64,000 nt of DNA from SHYR01 sp036013055. GTDB taxonomy: Bacteria; Chloroflexota; Dehalococcoidia; UBA2979. This document shows, one piece after another, positions 19,951 through 28,108 of this stretch. How positions within the stretch are numbered: position 1 is the stretch's first letter; every line of letters starts with the position of its first letter. Where the stretch lies: positions 1-64,000 of the forward strand of contig DASCQM010000016.1 of NCBI GenBank assembly GCA_036013055.1. The letters run 5' to 3'. Made by a program: the position numbers and the translations under genes. The notes beneath the pieces were generated by a model. The model had not been told where the DNA came from. It did not search any database and saw nothing but the letters and a program-made list of their open reading frames with translations.

Positions 19951-21290
19951 AGCGCGGCCACCTGTTCCAGCCGATGCACGACCTCACCACCGTAGACCGT
20001 GGCGAGCACCTGACCCTTGAGCGTTCGTCCGGTCAGCGGCGTGTTCTGCCCGAGCGAGGCGAAGTCGGCCGGGTCGACCGTCCACTCCGCGTTCGGGTCG
20101 AGCAGCGCCACGTCGCCCGGTGCGCCCGGTGCGAGTGTGCCGAGGCCTTCGATGCCGGTGCGACGGTCGAGTCCCCATGCTGCGACCGGGTCGGAGGTCA
20201 TGCGCGCGATCATCGTCGGCAGGTCGAGCGTGCCGTCGTGGACACGCGACATGACGAGGCCGAAGGCCGTCTCCAATCCGCTGATGCCCGGCGCTGCGAG
20301 GTCGAACTCAAGATCCTTGTCGATCGTCGCGTGGGGCGCGTGGTCGGTGGCGACCGCACTGATCACCCCGTCCCGCAGCGCCTCGGCGAGCGCATCGATA
20401 TCGCTCTGCTCGCGCAGCGGTGGGTTCACCTTGGCGTGTGTGTTGTAGGTGAGCTGATCGTAGCTGGCACCGAACGCGACCTCCTCATGCGAGAGCGTGA
20501 GGTGGTGAGGCGTCACCTCGGCGGTGATGTTCGCTCCTCGTTCGCGTGCGGCGCGGATTAGCGTGACCGAGCCCGCCGTCGATACGTGCGCAATGTGGAG
20601 ATGCGCGCCGGAGAGTTCAGCCAGCGCGATGTCCCGCGCGACGTAGGTCTCCTCGGCACTCGCCGGCCGGCCGCGCAGGCCGGCGCGGGTCGCGACCCAG
20701 CCCTCGTGCATGTGCCCGTCGTGGACCAGCGTCGGATCCTCGCAGTGCTGCGATATCGGCAGTTCAAAGGCGGTCGAGTATTGCAGTGCGTTGCGCATCA
20801 GGCTGGCGTCCGAGACCGCGTCGCCATCGTCCGAGAGCGCGACGACGCCGGCATCGACGAGTTCGCCCGCAGGTGCCAGCTCCGCGCCAGTACGGCCGCG
20901 CGTGATGCAGCCGATCGGCAGCACGCGCACGCGTGCTGAGACCTCGGCTTCGCGCAGCACCGATTCGACGGCCGGGCGGCTGTCGAGTGGCGGATTCGTG
21001 TTCGGCATAGCGCAGACGGTGGTGAAGCCGCCGCGGGCGGCTGCGGCCGTGCCGGTGGCGATCGTCTCCTTGTGCTCGAACCCCGGTTGCCGCAGGTGGA
21101 CGTGCAGGTCGACGAATCCGGGCGCGGCGACGAGCCCGCTCGCATCGATGCGCTCCGCGTCGATCACCGCGCTGCCCTCGTCCGGTCCGATGCGCGCAAT
21201 GCGGCCGTCAACGATCACGATGTCCGCGATGCCGTCGCGTCCCAGCGCGGGGTCGATCACGCGAGCGTTGTGGATCGCGAGCGTGCTCAT
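19947..21290 (-). CDS. pyrC: Dihydroorotase (class I)
   Basis: The 447-residue amidohydrolase closes carbamoyl aspartate to dihydroorotate. Metal ligands are visible in DLHVHLRQPG; FTTVCAMPNTNP is the family signature; further His residues occur in HCEDPTLVHDG and HIAHVS, and the catalytic Asp lies in ATDHAPH. This architecture is class I (about 430 residues). ATG overlaps the pyrB stop, and its own stop overlaps the carA start. Confidence 0.97.
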   Translation of the reverse strand: MSTLAIHNARVIDPALGRDGIADIVIVDGRIARIGPDEGSAVIDAERIDASGLVAAPGFVDLHVHLRQPGFEHKETIATGTAAAARGGFTTVCAMPNTNPPLDSRPAVESVLREAEVSARVRVLPIGCITRGRTGAELAPAGELVDAGVVALSDDGDAVSDASLMRNALQYSTAFELPISQHCEDPTLVHDGHMHEGWVATRAGLRGRPASAEETYVARDIALAELSGAHLHIAHVSTAGSVTLIRAARERGANITAEVTPHHLTLSHEEVAFGASYDQLTYNTHAKVNPPLREQSDIDALAEALRDGVISAVATDHAPHATIDKDLEFDLAAPGISGLETAFGLVMSRVHDGTLDLPTMIARMTSDPVAAWGLDRRTGIEGLGTLAPGAPGDVALLDPNAEWTVDPADFASLGQNTPLTGRTLKGQVLATVYGGEVVHRLEQVAAL

Positions 21291-22363
21291 TCGCCCGCCC
21301 CCGTCACGTCGTCACCCGGCGGGCCCTCGTGCCCGGCGAGCAGGTAGAGCAGCGCCATGCGCACGGCGACGCCGTTGGTGACCTGCTCCTCGATGATCGA
21401 GTGCCGGCCGGCAGCGACGTCGCCGGCGATCTCGATGCCCTCGTTCTTCGGCCCCGGGTGCATCAGCAAATGGTCGGGATTGGCGCGGGAGAGCCGCTCC
21501 GCCGTCACCTGGTAGTTCGCCGCGTACTCGTGCAGCGAGGGCAGCAGCCCTCCCTGCTGGCGCTCGCTCTGCAGGCGCAGCGCCATCACCACGTCGGCAC
21601 CCTCGATAGCGGCGTTGACGTCGGTCTCGATCGTGACCGGCGGCAGCGCCGACTCGGCGTGGTCGGGACGCTCCGTGGTGCGCAGTCCGCGCGGGATCAG
21701 CGTCGGTGGTCCGCAGACGACGACCTCGGCCCCCACGGCGGCGAGGCCCCAGAGGTCGGAGCGTGCGACGCGGGAGTGGCTGATGTCGCCGACCATGACG
21801 ACTCGCTTGCCGCGCAGGTCTCCCACGTGGCTGCGCATCGTGTAGAGGTCGAGTAGCGCCTGCGTGGGATGGGCGTGGGCGCCGTCCCCGGCGTTGAGGA
21901 TTGAGGCCTCGGTATGGGCGGCAGCGAGGTAGGGCGCGCCGGCCGAACTGTGGCGCAGCACGATCGCGTCCGCGCGCATCGCGCGCATCGTGCGCACCGT
22001 GTCGATCAGGGACTCACCTTTGACGACCGACGAACTGGTCGCGTTGAGGCTGATCACGTCCGCGCCGAGCACCTTGCCCGCCAGCTCGAACGAGGCACGC
22101 GTTCGCGTCGAAGGTTCGTAGAAGAGGTTGACGATCGTGAATCCGCGCAGCGCGGGGACGCGGGCGATGCGGCGGTCGAGGATCTCGCGCATCCGATCTG
22201 CGGTCTCGAGCACGACTTCGATCTCGTCGCGCGAGAAGTCGTCGAGGTCGAGCACATGCTTGTGGGCCCACGTCTGCGGGGCGCTCTCTGCCGTGGCGGG
22301 GACCTGCTCGGCCGGTTGTCCGGTCTGCTGGTCGGGCTGTGTTCGCTCGGTGCGAGTGGTCAT
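21287..22363 (-). CDS. pyrB: Aspartate carbamoyltransferase catalytic chain
   Basis: The 358-residue protein joins carbamoyl phosphate and aspartate. Key motifs are STRTRASFE (carbamoyl-phosphate binding), GESLIDTVRTM, LRHSSAGAP and HAHPTQALLDLYT. The first 35 residues are a Gln/Pro/Ala-rich extension before the conserved core, longer than usual; an internal start could remove it, but the ATG overlaps the pyrR stop (TGATG), which supports the long form. There is no pyrI next to it. Confidence 0.96.
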   Translation of the reverse strand: MTTRTERTQPDQQTGQPAEQVPATAESAPQTWAHKHVLDLDDFSRDEIEVVLETADRMREILDRRIARVPALRGFTIVNLFYEPSTRTRASFELAGKVLGADVISLNATSSSVVKGESLIDTVRTMRAMRADAIVLRHSSAGAPYLAAAHTEASILNAGDGAHAHPTQALLDLYTMRSHVGDLRGKRVVMVGDISHSRVARSDLWGLAAVGAEVVVCGPPTLIPRGLRTTERPDHAESALPPVTIETDVNAAIEGADVVMALRLQSERQQGGLLPSLHEYAANYQVTAERLSRANPDHLLMHPGPKNEGIEIAGDVAAGRHSIIEEQVTNGVAVRMALLYLLAGHEGPPGDDVTGAGE

Positions 22364-22944
22364 CAGTGGATCCTCCCCGGGACGACCACAACGGAGTCGC
22401 GGCCATCTTCTTCCATCAGCAGGACCTGCACGTCATCTTGACGAGCAGTGGGGATGTTCCTGCCAACCATGTCGGCTCGTACCGGTAGCTCACGGTGACC
22501 GCGATCGACGAGCACGGCAAGCCGCACGACGCGCGGTCGTCCGAAGTCGTTCAGCGCGTCCAGTGCGGCGCGAATGGTCCTACCGGTAAAGAGCACGTCA
22601 TCGACCAGTACGACGTTCTTGCCATCGATATCAGGCAGTTCCGTCGGCTGCGGCGTTGAACGCAGTCCGCGCTCTGCGAAATCATCGCGGTGCAGCGTCA
22701 CATCGAGTGAACCGGTAGGCGGTCGCACGTTCTCGAACGATTCGATTTCGCTGGCGAGCCGCAGTGCGAGCGGGGCGCCGCGGCGTTGAATGCCCACGAG
22801 CACCAGATCCGCGGTACCGGCGTTCGACTCCACGATCTCGTGCGCGAGTCGCTGCAGTGTGCGGCGCATGCCTTCCGAGTCGAGGAGCGGTCCGCCGCCC
22901 TCGTCCTGCGCGATCGCGTTCGCGTCGGCGGTCTGGTCAGACAC
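22363..22944 (-). CDS. pyrR: PyrR regulator / uracil phosphoribosyltransferase
   Basis: The 193-residue protein has the phosphoribosyltransferase PRPP loop in VVLVDDVLFTGRTIRAAL (about 120-137) and the usual RRGAPLALRLA segment. In the family it binds pyr mRNA leaders when UMP is high and often has uracil phosphoribosyltransferase activity. It is the first gene of the operon. The start is GTG, with GGGAGGG six bases upstream; that site forms the 3' arm of the leader hairpin, so translation as well as transcription may be controlled. Confidence 0.95.
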   Translation of the reverse strand: MSDQTADANAIAQDEGGGPLLDSEGMRRTLQRLAHEIVESNAGTADLVLVGIQRRGAPLALRLASEIESFENVRPPTGSLDVTLHRDDFAERGLRSTPQPTELPDIDGKNVVLVDDVLFTGRTIRAALDALNDFGRPRVVRLAVLVDRGHRELPVRADMVGRNIPTARQDDVQVLLMEEDGRDSVVVVPGRIH

Positions 22945-22949
22945 AGAAA

Positions 22950-22973
22950 ACCCTCCCGTGGCAGAGGGAGGGT
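22950..22973 (-). terminator. Attenuator hairpin in the pyrR leader, includes the ribosome-binding site
   Basis: On the minus strand ACCCTCCC, an 8-base loop and GGGAGGGT form a perfect 8-bp stem followed by TTTTC, an intrinsic terminator. The 3' arm GGGAGGG is also the Shine-Dalgarno sequence of pyrR, six bases from its GTG. Confidence 0.75.
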
Positions 22974-23009
22974 CGTTTCGTCATACCGGCACGTGCGTCG
23001 AGACACATG

Positions 23010-23046
23010 CTCATGGGGCGTTCCTTCCCGGCCTCGCTGGACCGAT
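23010..23046 (-). promoter_or_regulatory. PyrR-binding RNA element
   Basis: The leader reads GGTCCAGCGAGGCC then GGGAAGG, which matches the conserved TCCAGNGAGGCU...AAGG loop of PyrR-binding anti-antiterminators. It lies about 40-70 bases upstream of the terminator hairpin, the expected order. A TTTAAAT at about 23045-23051 may be part of the promoter -10 box. Confidence 0.7.
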
Positions 23047-23140
23047 TTAAAGACACGCAATCTCGTCTGCGGGGCAGGATATCACCGGGCGCAGTGGCAG
23101 GCAAAATTCGAGCCGTCGGAGGTGTGCCTGGTCGGTCGGA

Positions 23141-24037
23141 CTAGTCGTCGTCGCGTTGCTCGCGGAGGAATTTTTCGAGGTCATCGACCATGGAATCGGC
23201 GTCCGGCAGGTCACTCTCCGCCGGAGCTTCCGGCGTCTCGACGACCTCCTCCGGCGGCAACTGCTCCTCGATGCGGCGCGCGAGGTCGGCCATTTGCGGG
23301 TCGCGCTCGACGGCGGCGGCCACCTGCGCATCGAAGCGCGCGCAGAAGACCTCGAGGTCGTGCAGGCTCAGGTCGAGCTTGAGCCCGGCGTTCAGCCGCT
23401 CGAGCAGCGCGAGCGAGCCCTTGGGGTTGGGCGAAGCGTCGAGGTACATCGGCACGTTCGCCCAGAGCGATGCGGTCTTCAGGCCGGCGTCCTGAGCCGC
23501 CTGATTCAGCGAGCCGACGATGCCGGTTGGGCCCTCGTAGCCCCTGCCGGTGCGCGGCGCGAATTCGAACGCAGCGTTGAGGTCTGGGTCGGTCGATGAG
23601 CCGCTGACGTTGATCGGTCGCGTGTGGCTGACCTCGCCAAGCAGCGCGCCGAGCGTGATCAGCCTGCCAACGTTGAACTCACGACAGATGGTAAGTATTG
23701 CCTCCATGTAGCTGTGCCAACGCAGGTGAGGCTCCGTGGCCTGCAGCAGGATCACGTCGAAATCGAGGTCATCGAGGCGGTACGCCGAGAACTTGTTAGG
23801 CGGCCACTCAAGCACGCGCCCACCCTGCTCGAGCTTCACCGTCGGTCGTGCCTGCGTGAAATCGTAGAACGTCTCAGCCTCGATCTCGGCGAAGACGGGG
23901 GGCTTCCAGCGGCGGAACATGAAGCGAGCGGCACTCGTGGCCGCCTCCCCGGCGTCGTTCCAGCCGGAGAACGCTGCGATCAGGATCGGATCACGCAGCT
24001 CAGGGCGATCGTCGATGCGAAGTTCTTCCACGACCAC
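23141..24037 (-). CDS. PAC2-family protein (proteasome-assembly-chaperone-like)
   Basis: The 298-residue protein matches the PAC2 family: LIAAFSGWNDAGEAA near 20-32, FTQARPTV, LLQATEPHLRW, ITLGALLGEVSHTRP, and GPTGIVGSLNQAA. The tail after about 250 is acidic, with a coiled-coil character. Bacterial members often occur in Actinobacteria and Chloroflexota; their role is not settled. It lies just before the pyr leader on the same strand but is separated by the pyr promoter. Confidence 0.85.
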   Translation of the reverse strand: MVVEELRIDDRPELRDPILIAAFSGWNDAGEAATSAARFMFRRWKPPVFAEIEAETFYDFTQARPTVKLEQGGRVLEWPPNKFSAYRLDDLDFDVILLQATEPHLRWHSYMEAILTICREFNVGRLITLGALLGEVSHTRPINVSGSSTDPDLNAAFEFAPRTGRGYEGPTGIVGSLNQAAQDAGLKTASLWANVPMYLDASPNPKGSLALLERLNAGLKLDLSLHDLEVFCARFDAQVAAAVERDPQMADLARRIEEQLPPEEVVETPEAPAESDLPDADSMVDDLEKFLREQRDDD

Positions 24038-24112
24038 AGCATAGCCAACTGGCGGGCTGAACGTGCGGCGGCGTCGAACGTATTGGCCGGTCGAGCAGGG
24101 GGCGGCGGGGCG

Positions 24113-24829
24113 CTATCCGACGAGCTGGCGGACGAGGTCCGCGAAGTCGGTGGCGTTCACATCGAAGTCGTCCTGTGGCGAGAGATCGCCGTCGTTGCCT
24201 TCGCCGCGCTCGCCGGGCCGGGGCACGTATGCGGAACGCAGCCCCGCAGCCATGGCCGCGCGCAGGTCGCCATGGTGTGCAGCGACCATCATCGTCTGCT
24301 CGGGCGCGATGCCGAGCATGCGCACGCCGGCAAGGTAGGCCTTCTTGTCCGGCTTGTAGTAGTCGAGGAACTCGCAGGAGAGGATGCCGTCCCACGCCAG
24401 CGCGTTCGCCTTCGAACTGTCGACGACCAGCGACCAGCTGAGCACGGTGAGCACGCTCACCGTGTAGCGGGTCTTGAGCTTCTCCAGCGCATCAGGAAAG
24501 TCCGGCCAGACACGCAGTCGATGCCAGACCCGGTTCAGCTCATCGCGTTCGGTGGCGGAGAGATCGAGCGTGTGCCGCGGGGCGACCTCATCGAGGGCCG
24601 CGCGGTGCATCTCATCGGCGTTCATCCACGGCAGTTCACCGGAGCGAACGAGGCCAAGCTGGGCAAACATGCTGCGCCGCCAGTCGTTCGTGAATTGCGG
24701 CGCGTTGACCTCGACGGCGCGCTCGTCGGCGAGGCGCTGCACTTCGTCGCGGACCGTGTGGTGCCAGTCGAAGACGGTGCCGCCGACATCGAACGTGAGT
24801 GCGCGGATGTTGCTGAGGTCGATCGCCAT
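24113..24829 (-). CDS. HAD-superfamily hydrolase, haloacid dehalogenase type II-like
   Basis: The 238-residue product has the type II haloacid dehalogenase layout: nucleophile Asp in LTFDVGGTVFDW, a helical cap, a Ser/Thr near VSVLTVLSW, Lys in YKPDKKAYLAG, and MVAAHHGDLRAAMAAGLRSAYV typical of L-2-haloacid dehalogenases. Usual members have FDVYGTLFD, so GG replaces YG here. The true substrate is unknown. ATG at 24829 has GGAGG seven bases upstream; an ATG at 24859 adds ten residues. Confidence 0.8.
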   Translation of the reverse strand: MAIDLSNIRALTFDVGGTVFDWHHTVRDEVQRLADERAVEVNAPQFTNDWRRSMFAQLGLVRSGELPWMNADEMHRAALDEVAPRHTLDLSATERDELNRVWHRLRVWPDFPDALEKLKTRYTVSVLTVLSWSLVVDSSKANALAWDGILSCEFLDYYKPDKKAYLAGVRMLGIAPEQTMMVAAHHGDLRAAMAAGLRSAYVPRPGERGEGNDGDLSPQDDFDVNATDFADLVRQLVG

Positions 24830-24912
24830 CGTCTCGCCTCCGGTCTGGCTCATTGTCATCCCGGTCGCGGGAGGAGAGGCCGATCAGGGGTGCGGGGCAT
24901 AGGTGGGCGTGT

Positions 24913-24987
24913 TGGCTCCCCGACGTGGATTCGAACCACGAACCTACCGGTTAACAGCCGGGCACTCTACCGTTGAGCTATCGGGGA
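24913..24987 (-). tRNA. tRNA-Asn (anticodon GTT)
   Basis: The minus strand reads TCCCCGA...TCGGGGA with discriminator G, anticodon loop CTGTTAA (GTT), T arm TTCGAAT and encoded CCA. The outermost anticodon-stem pair is a C-T mismatch. Confidence 0.95.
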
Positions 24988-25013
24988 TCGCCGTCACCAG
25001 TGTGACGAACAGA

Positions 25014-25087
25014 TGGCTGCCAGGCAAGGATTCGAACCTTGACCAAGGGATTCAAAGTCCCTTGTGCTACCTTTACACCACCCGGCA
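25014..25087 (-). tRNA. tRNA-Gln (anticodon TTG)
   Basis: The minus strand reads TGCCGGG...CCTGGCA, anticodon stem AGGGA/TCCCT around CTTTGAA (TTG), T arm TTCGAAT and encoded CCA. It is 26 bases from tRNA-Asn, likely one transcript. Confidence 0.95.
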
Positions 25088-25234
25088 GCGGCACCCTGAT
25101 CCTAGGTTCAGACGGGGCCCCGCGTCCATCGCCGCCGCTCCCGCTCCTCATCCGTTCCGACTGACCGAACGACGCTTCCGAGCCTCCGCGTGCGCCCGAC
25201 TTTGTATGCTCTGGCGGCGCACGGAGGGGATCGC

Positions 25235-25462
25235 GTGGCGACTGAGGTCTTTGGTGTCATCGCCGTGACGGCGATGCTCGTGATGTACGCGCTCGAGCGC
25301 CGCTCGCACTGGTTCGTGCTCGGCTTCGCAGTCGCGAGCGCGAGTGCTGCCGCCTACGCGATCGCGATCGAGGCGTGGCCGTTCGCGGCCGTCGAAGGAG
25401 TGTGGTCGTTGGTCGCTCTTCGTCGCTGGTGGAGCGCACGCGCGGCCGGTGAGCGCGGCTGA
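25235..25462 (+). CDS. Small two-helix membrane protein
   Basis: The 75-residue product consists of two hydrophobic helices (about 4-20 and 26-45), an aromatic-rich turn and a basic C terminus (RRWWSARAAGER). GTG at 25235 has GGAGGGG five bases upstream; TATGCT at about 25205 may be its -10 box. A strong hairpin follows the stop. No family is recognised. Confidence 0.65.
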   Translation: MATEVFGVIAVTAMLVMYALERRSHWFVLGFAVASASAAAYAIAIEAWPFAAVEGVWSLVALRRWWSARAAGERG

Positions 25463-25498
25463 CGGCTTCGCGCTGTTCCGATCGTTCAGCCTGAGATC

Positions 25499-25528
25499 AG
25501 AAGCGACCCCCCGCCGGAGGTCGCTTCT
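25499..25528 (+). terminator. Terminator between convergent genes
   Basis: AGAAGCGACC pairs perfectly with GGTCGCTTCT around a ten-base GC-rich loop. It lies between the small membrane gene and the convergent secreted-protein gene and could serve both. Confidence 0.65.
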
Positions 25529-25573
25529 GTACATGCGCGGCTGGAGCGCGCCCTCGTCTCCTCGGCTTCTTGG

Positions 25574-27010
25574 CTAAGGCAGAGCCTCCGGCAGCGTCAG
25601 CTGTACCGCTTCACCATCGACGCGGATGAAGACCACATCGAGGCGGTCGAGCGTCTGCAGCGTATTCACGAACGAAGGTGCTCCGGGCGCGTACTGATCC
25701 CATACGCCGGTCGCCGCGTCGTACCGCGACGCGGATGCGATCTTATTTCCCAGCGACTCGAGCAGGCCGTCGATCGCCGAACCATCCGCGCCAGTGAATC
25801 CGACGGCGTTGAGCCCCGTCAGGAGCTGGATCGATCGCGTGGCGTCCGGCTCTGAGTAGAGATCGGTGCTCGTGTAGCTGGCCGTGCCACCGTCGGCAAC
25901 GCGGACGAACAGCGGGTCACGCTGCTCGATCCGATCGAGCGTGTTCGCGAACGACGGTGCGCCCGGCGTGAACGAATCGAAGCCCTGCGTGATCGGGTTG
26001 AATGCCAGCAAGTTCTCCACCGGCCCGACGATGTTGCCCGCGATGTCCACGGCGTTCGTGCCATCGGCGCCGGTGAACGTCAACGAGTTCAGCCCGGAGA
26101 CGAAATCGTGCGTGACCTTGGACAGCTTCATCAGCGAGAAGAGCGTGAGGTGGTTCACCGACCACCAGACCCGGCCATCCTCGTCGACCTTGGCGGGGAC
26201 CTGGATCCACTTGTTGGTTGTCCGGTCGAAGTAGAAGACGGCGATCGTCTCAACGTCGGTGTCGACGGGGTCGACAAACGATTCGAAGGTCACTTCATCC
26301 GTGAACTCAGTGATCGATTCACCCTGGTCGTCTGTGATCGTGATGTCGAGGGTCTGTCCGGAGATGACCGTCGTGCCGGTCGGGACGGTCTCACTGACGT
26401 CGATGTCGGCCGCGACGTTGACGGTGATCGCGATCGATGTCGTACCCGAGACCGCGCCGATCGGGATCGTGGCGGTCACCTTGCCGTCGGCGGAGATGGC
26501 CTGCACCACGACCGTGCCATCAACTTCGAGCTTGTCGTCGTCGAGGTTGACGGTCTTCTCGACCTTCACCTCCTCGATGGTCACTTCCTCCGGCGGCAAC
26601 GGCTTCTCGCCGTCGAGCAGCGTCGGCGTCGGCTTCGTGGCGTCCGGGTCCGCGGTCAGCGGGATGCCGAGCGCCGGGCTAGCGGGGCTTGCGCCGGCGC
26701 TCCACGTCTCGGTCGCGAGCAGGGCGACGCCGTTGCGCTCGAACGTGATCGTTGCGCCGACGGACGGCTTGCAGTCCGCCGAGGACTCGATGTCGAAGAT
26801 CCACTCGCCCGCGGAGTTGGCGACCGCGCTGGCGCACGAGACGCCCTCGATGAAGGCCTCCGCCACGTCACCGGCCTCCCACGTGCCCCAGTAGCGTGCG
26901 GGCAAATCCTGCGCGTGCGTGCGCGCCGGAACCAGCCCGCTGGCAACGAGCAAGATTGCGCCGGCCGTCGCTGCTACGAGTGCCGGAGCAAATCGTCGGA
27001 TGTGGGTCAT
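25574..27010 (-). CDS. Large secreted protein with ZU5-like segment and duplicated module (paralogue 1)
   Basis: The 478-residue protein has a signal peptide (about 1-34, cut near RTHAQ). A beta-rich module with RYWGTWEAGDVAEAF and two Cys follows (about 38-115), of a type I associate with Chloroflexota surface proteins. A Thr/Pro/Glu linker leads to a beta domain ending in WWSVNHLTLFSLM (about 155-310), and then two copies of a module of about 70 residues, each with GLN.(V/L).FTGADG, PGAPSF.NTL and R.D..F.RV. The gene at 48367-49941 has the same C-terminal design. I infer a cell-surface protein; the function is unknown. Confidence 0.75.
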   Translation of the reverse strand: MTHIRRFAPALVAATAGAILLVASGLVPARTHAQDLPARYWGTWEAGDVAEAFIEGVSCASAVANSAGEWIFDIESSADCKPSVGATITFERNGVALLATETWSAGASPASPALGIPLTADPDATKPTPTLLDGEKPLPPEEVTIEEVKVEKTVNLDDDKLEVDGTVVVQAISADGKVTATIPIGAVSGTTSIAITVNVAADIDVSETVPTGTTVISGQTLDITITDDQGESITEFTDEVTFESFVDPVDTDVETIAVFYFDRTTNKWIQVPAKVDEDGRVWWSVNHLTLFSLMKLSKVTHDFVSGLNSLTFTGADGTNAVDIAGNIVGPVENLLAFNPITQGFDSFTPGAPSFANTLDRIEQRDPLFVRVADGGTASYTSTDLYSEPDATRSIQLLTGLNAVGFTGADGSAIDGLLESLGNKIASASRYDAATGVWDQYAPGAPSFVNTLQTLDRLDVVFIRVDGEAVQLTLPEALP

Positions 27011-27198
27011 GGAGTTCTCCCTCGAACGGCCCGCCGGAGCTGCGTGAGCGGCGGCTCACCACAATAATGCAGATGCGGGCACGCGAGATCGGGCACTTCC
27101 CCAGTCGCCGTACTCCCGGGCGAACAAACCGCCGAGTGCGGCGTCGTGACCAACGTCCCGGACTTCGGTCTTGCTGGGTGTGAGAAATCAGTTCGGTC

Positions 27199-27213
27199 GG
27201 GGACTTTGGCCCC
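27199..27213 (+). promoter_or_regulatory. DosR-like palindrome GGGGAC-TTT-GGCCCC
   Basis: The sequence resembles the DosR/DevR box (GGGACTT..G.CCC) known from mycobacteria. It lies about 80 bases before the small zinc-type gene at 27291 in a 280-base gap shared with the divergent secreted-protein gene. The regulator is not in this window. Confidence 0.35.
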
Positions 27214-27290
27214 TGCATGACCCCCTGCGATTTCAGTAGCGTCAGGTAGCGAACATTGGCGCGCGTCTACGTGACTGAGAGGGGCTACAA

Positions 27291-27527
27291 ATGAGTCTGT
27301 TCAAGCGACTCTCGCGGGATCCTGACCAAGAGACGCCTGACGAGGCTGTGGTTGCGGCTCCGTGTGCACATCGGCATCTTGCGGCGCGGTGGGATGAACC
27401 CGACGACATCGGCAAGGAAGAACTGGCACGAGGGTACTCGTGCAACTCTTGTGGTCAGATGTTCACCCCGGCTGAGGCCGAAGTGGTCCGCGCGACGCCA
27501 TCCGACCACTTGCCTGGGGACGAGTGA
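27291..27527 (+). CDS. Small Cys/His protein, possibly zinc-binding
   Basis: The 78-residue product has CAHRH at about 25-29 and CNSCGQMFTPAEAE at about 51-64, enough for one zinc site. The flanks are charged. GAGAGGGG lies upstream of the ATG. A DosR-like palindrome stands about 80 bases before the start. No family is recognised. Confidence 0.65.
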   Translation: MSLFKRLSRDPDQETPDEAVVAAPCAHRHLAARWDEPDDIGKEELARGYSCNSCGQMFTPAEAEVVRATPSDHLPGDE

Positions 27528-27531
27528 CGTC

Positions 27532-27633
27532 GGCTTCGGTACTACCCGACTCGTCGTCCAAGCGCTCGGCGGCGCGCACATCGCGATCATTCGGGCGCCG
27601 GACGGGCTGGCCTTCGGCATCATCCAGGCGTAG
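27532..27633 (+). pseudogene. Possible remnant of a glyoxalase/VOC-type gene
   Basis: One frame reads a last stretch ending GGAHIAIIRAPDGLAFGIIQA before a stop, shown here only by its keys: IAIIRAPDG then FGIIQ. It resembles the final strand of VOC proteins (…DP.G..F.L.Q). There is no start or upstream domain. The rest of the 27528-28108 gap shows no coding signal that I trust. Confidence 0.25.
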
Positions 27634-27902
27634 CGACCGTCGACAGCTCGGTCGCGGCGCTGAGGGCTGCCGCTGACTGTGTCCGTGAGCACATGCACGA
27701 TCTTGCAAAGTGCTCCGGTGCGGCGGATGGTTTGTACATCAGGAGAGCGGTTGCGAGGGAAGGAGGGTCGCATGCCACCGGACCAAGACGAGTCGCTGGC
27801 TGATCCCCCTCACTTGGGGCAGGCGCGAAGACAGCGCTGCCTCTGAAGTAGCGGCCAGCGACAAGACGATCGGATGACACCCCGCAGCGCCGGGGTCTCA
27901 CC

Positions 27903-27939
27903 AGCAAGGGCCCTCCGGTGCGGGGGGGGGGCTCTTGCT
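27903..27939 (+). terminator. Hairpin with a run of ten G
   Basis: AGCAAGGGCCC pairs with GGGCTCTTGCT (one G-T pair). The loop holds most of a G10 run (27922-27931), which is prone to slippage or sequencing error. It lies upstream of the histidine kinase gene. Whether it ends a transcript is not clear. Confidence 0.4.
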
Positions 27940-28108
27940 ATGCGTTGCGTCTTGTCGGTCTATCCGCTCGTCTTCGCACCGTTCCGTCGGCACTGACACC
28001 CGTCAGCCATTCATCAGACGTCTCGTGACACGAGCGAACGGGCGCAACGTAGATTTGTCCTTCGACGCGGCAGGCAAACGAACGCTGGAATGGCCCGGAG
28101 CGGCTGAC

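Noticed and set aside
23624..24976. 450-codon plus-strand ORF across PAC2, HAD and a tRNA
   Set aside because: It overlaps two supported genes and runs into tRNA-Asn; composition is antisense-like.
26108..27067. 319-codon plus-strand ORF opposite the secreted protein
   Set aside because: It is very rich in Asp, Arg and Val and is the mirror of a protein with signal peptide and repeated modules.
27285..27773. 162-codon minus-strand ORF over the small Cys/His gene
   Set aside because: No ribosome-binding site and unnatural composition; the plus frame has GAGAGGGG and a C-x-x-C motif.
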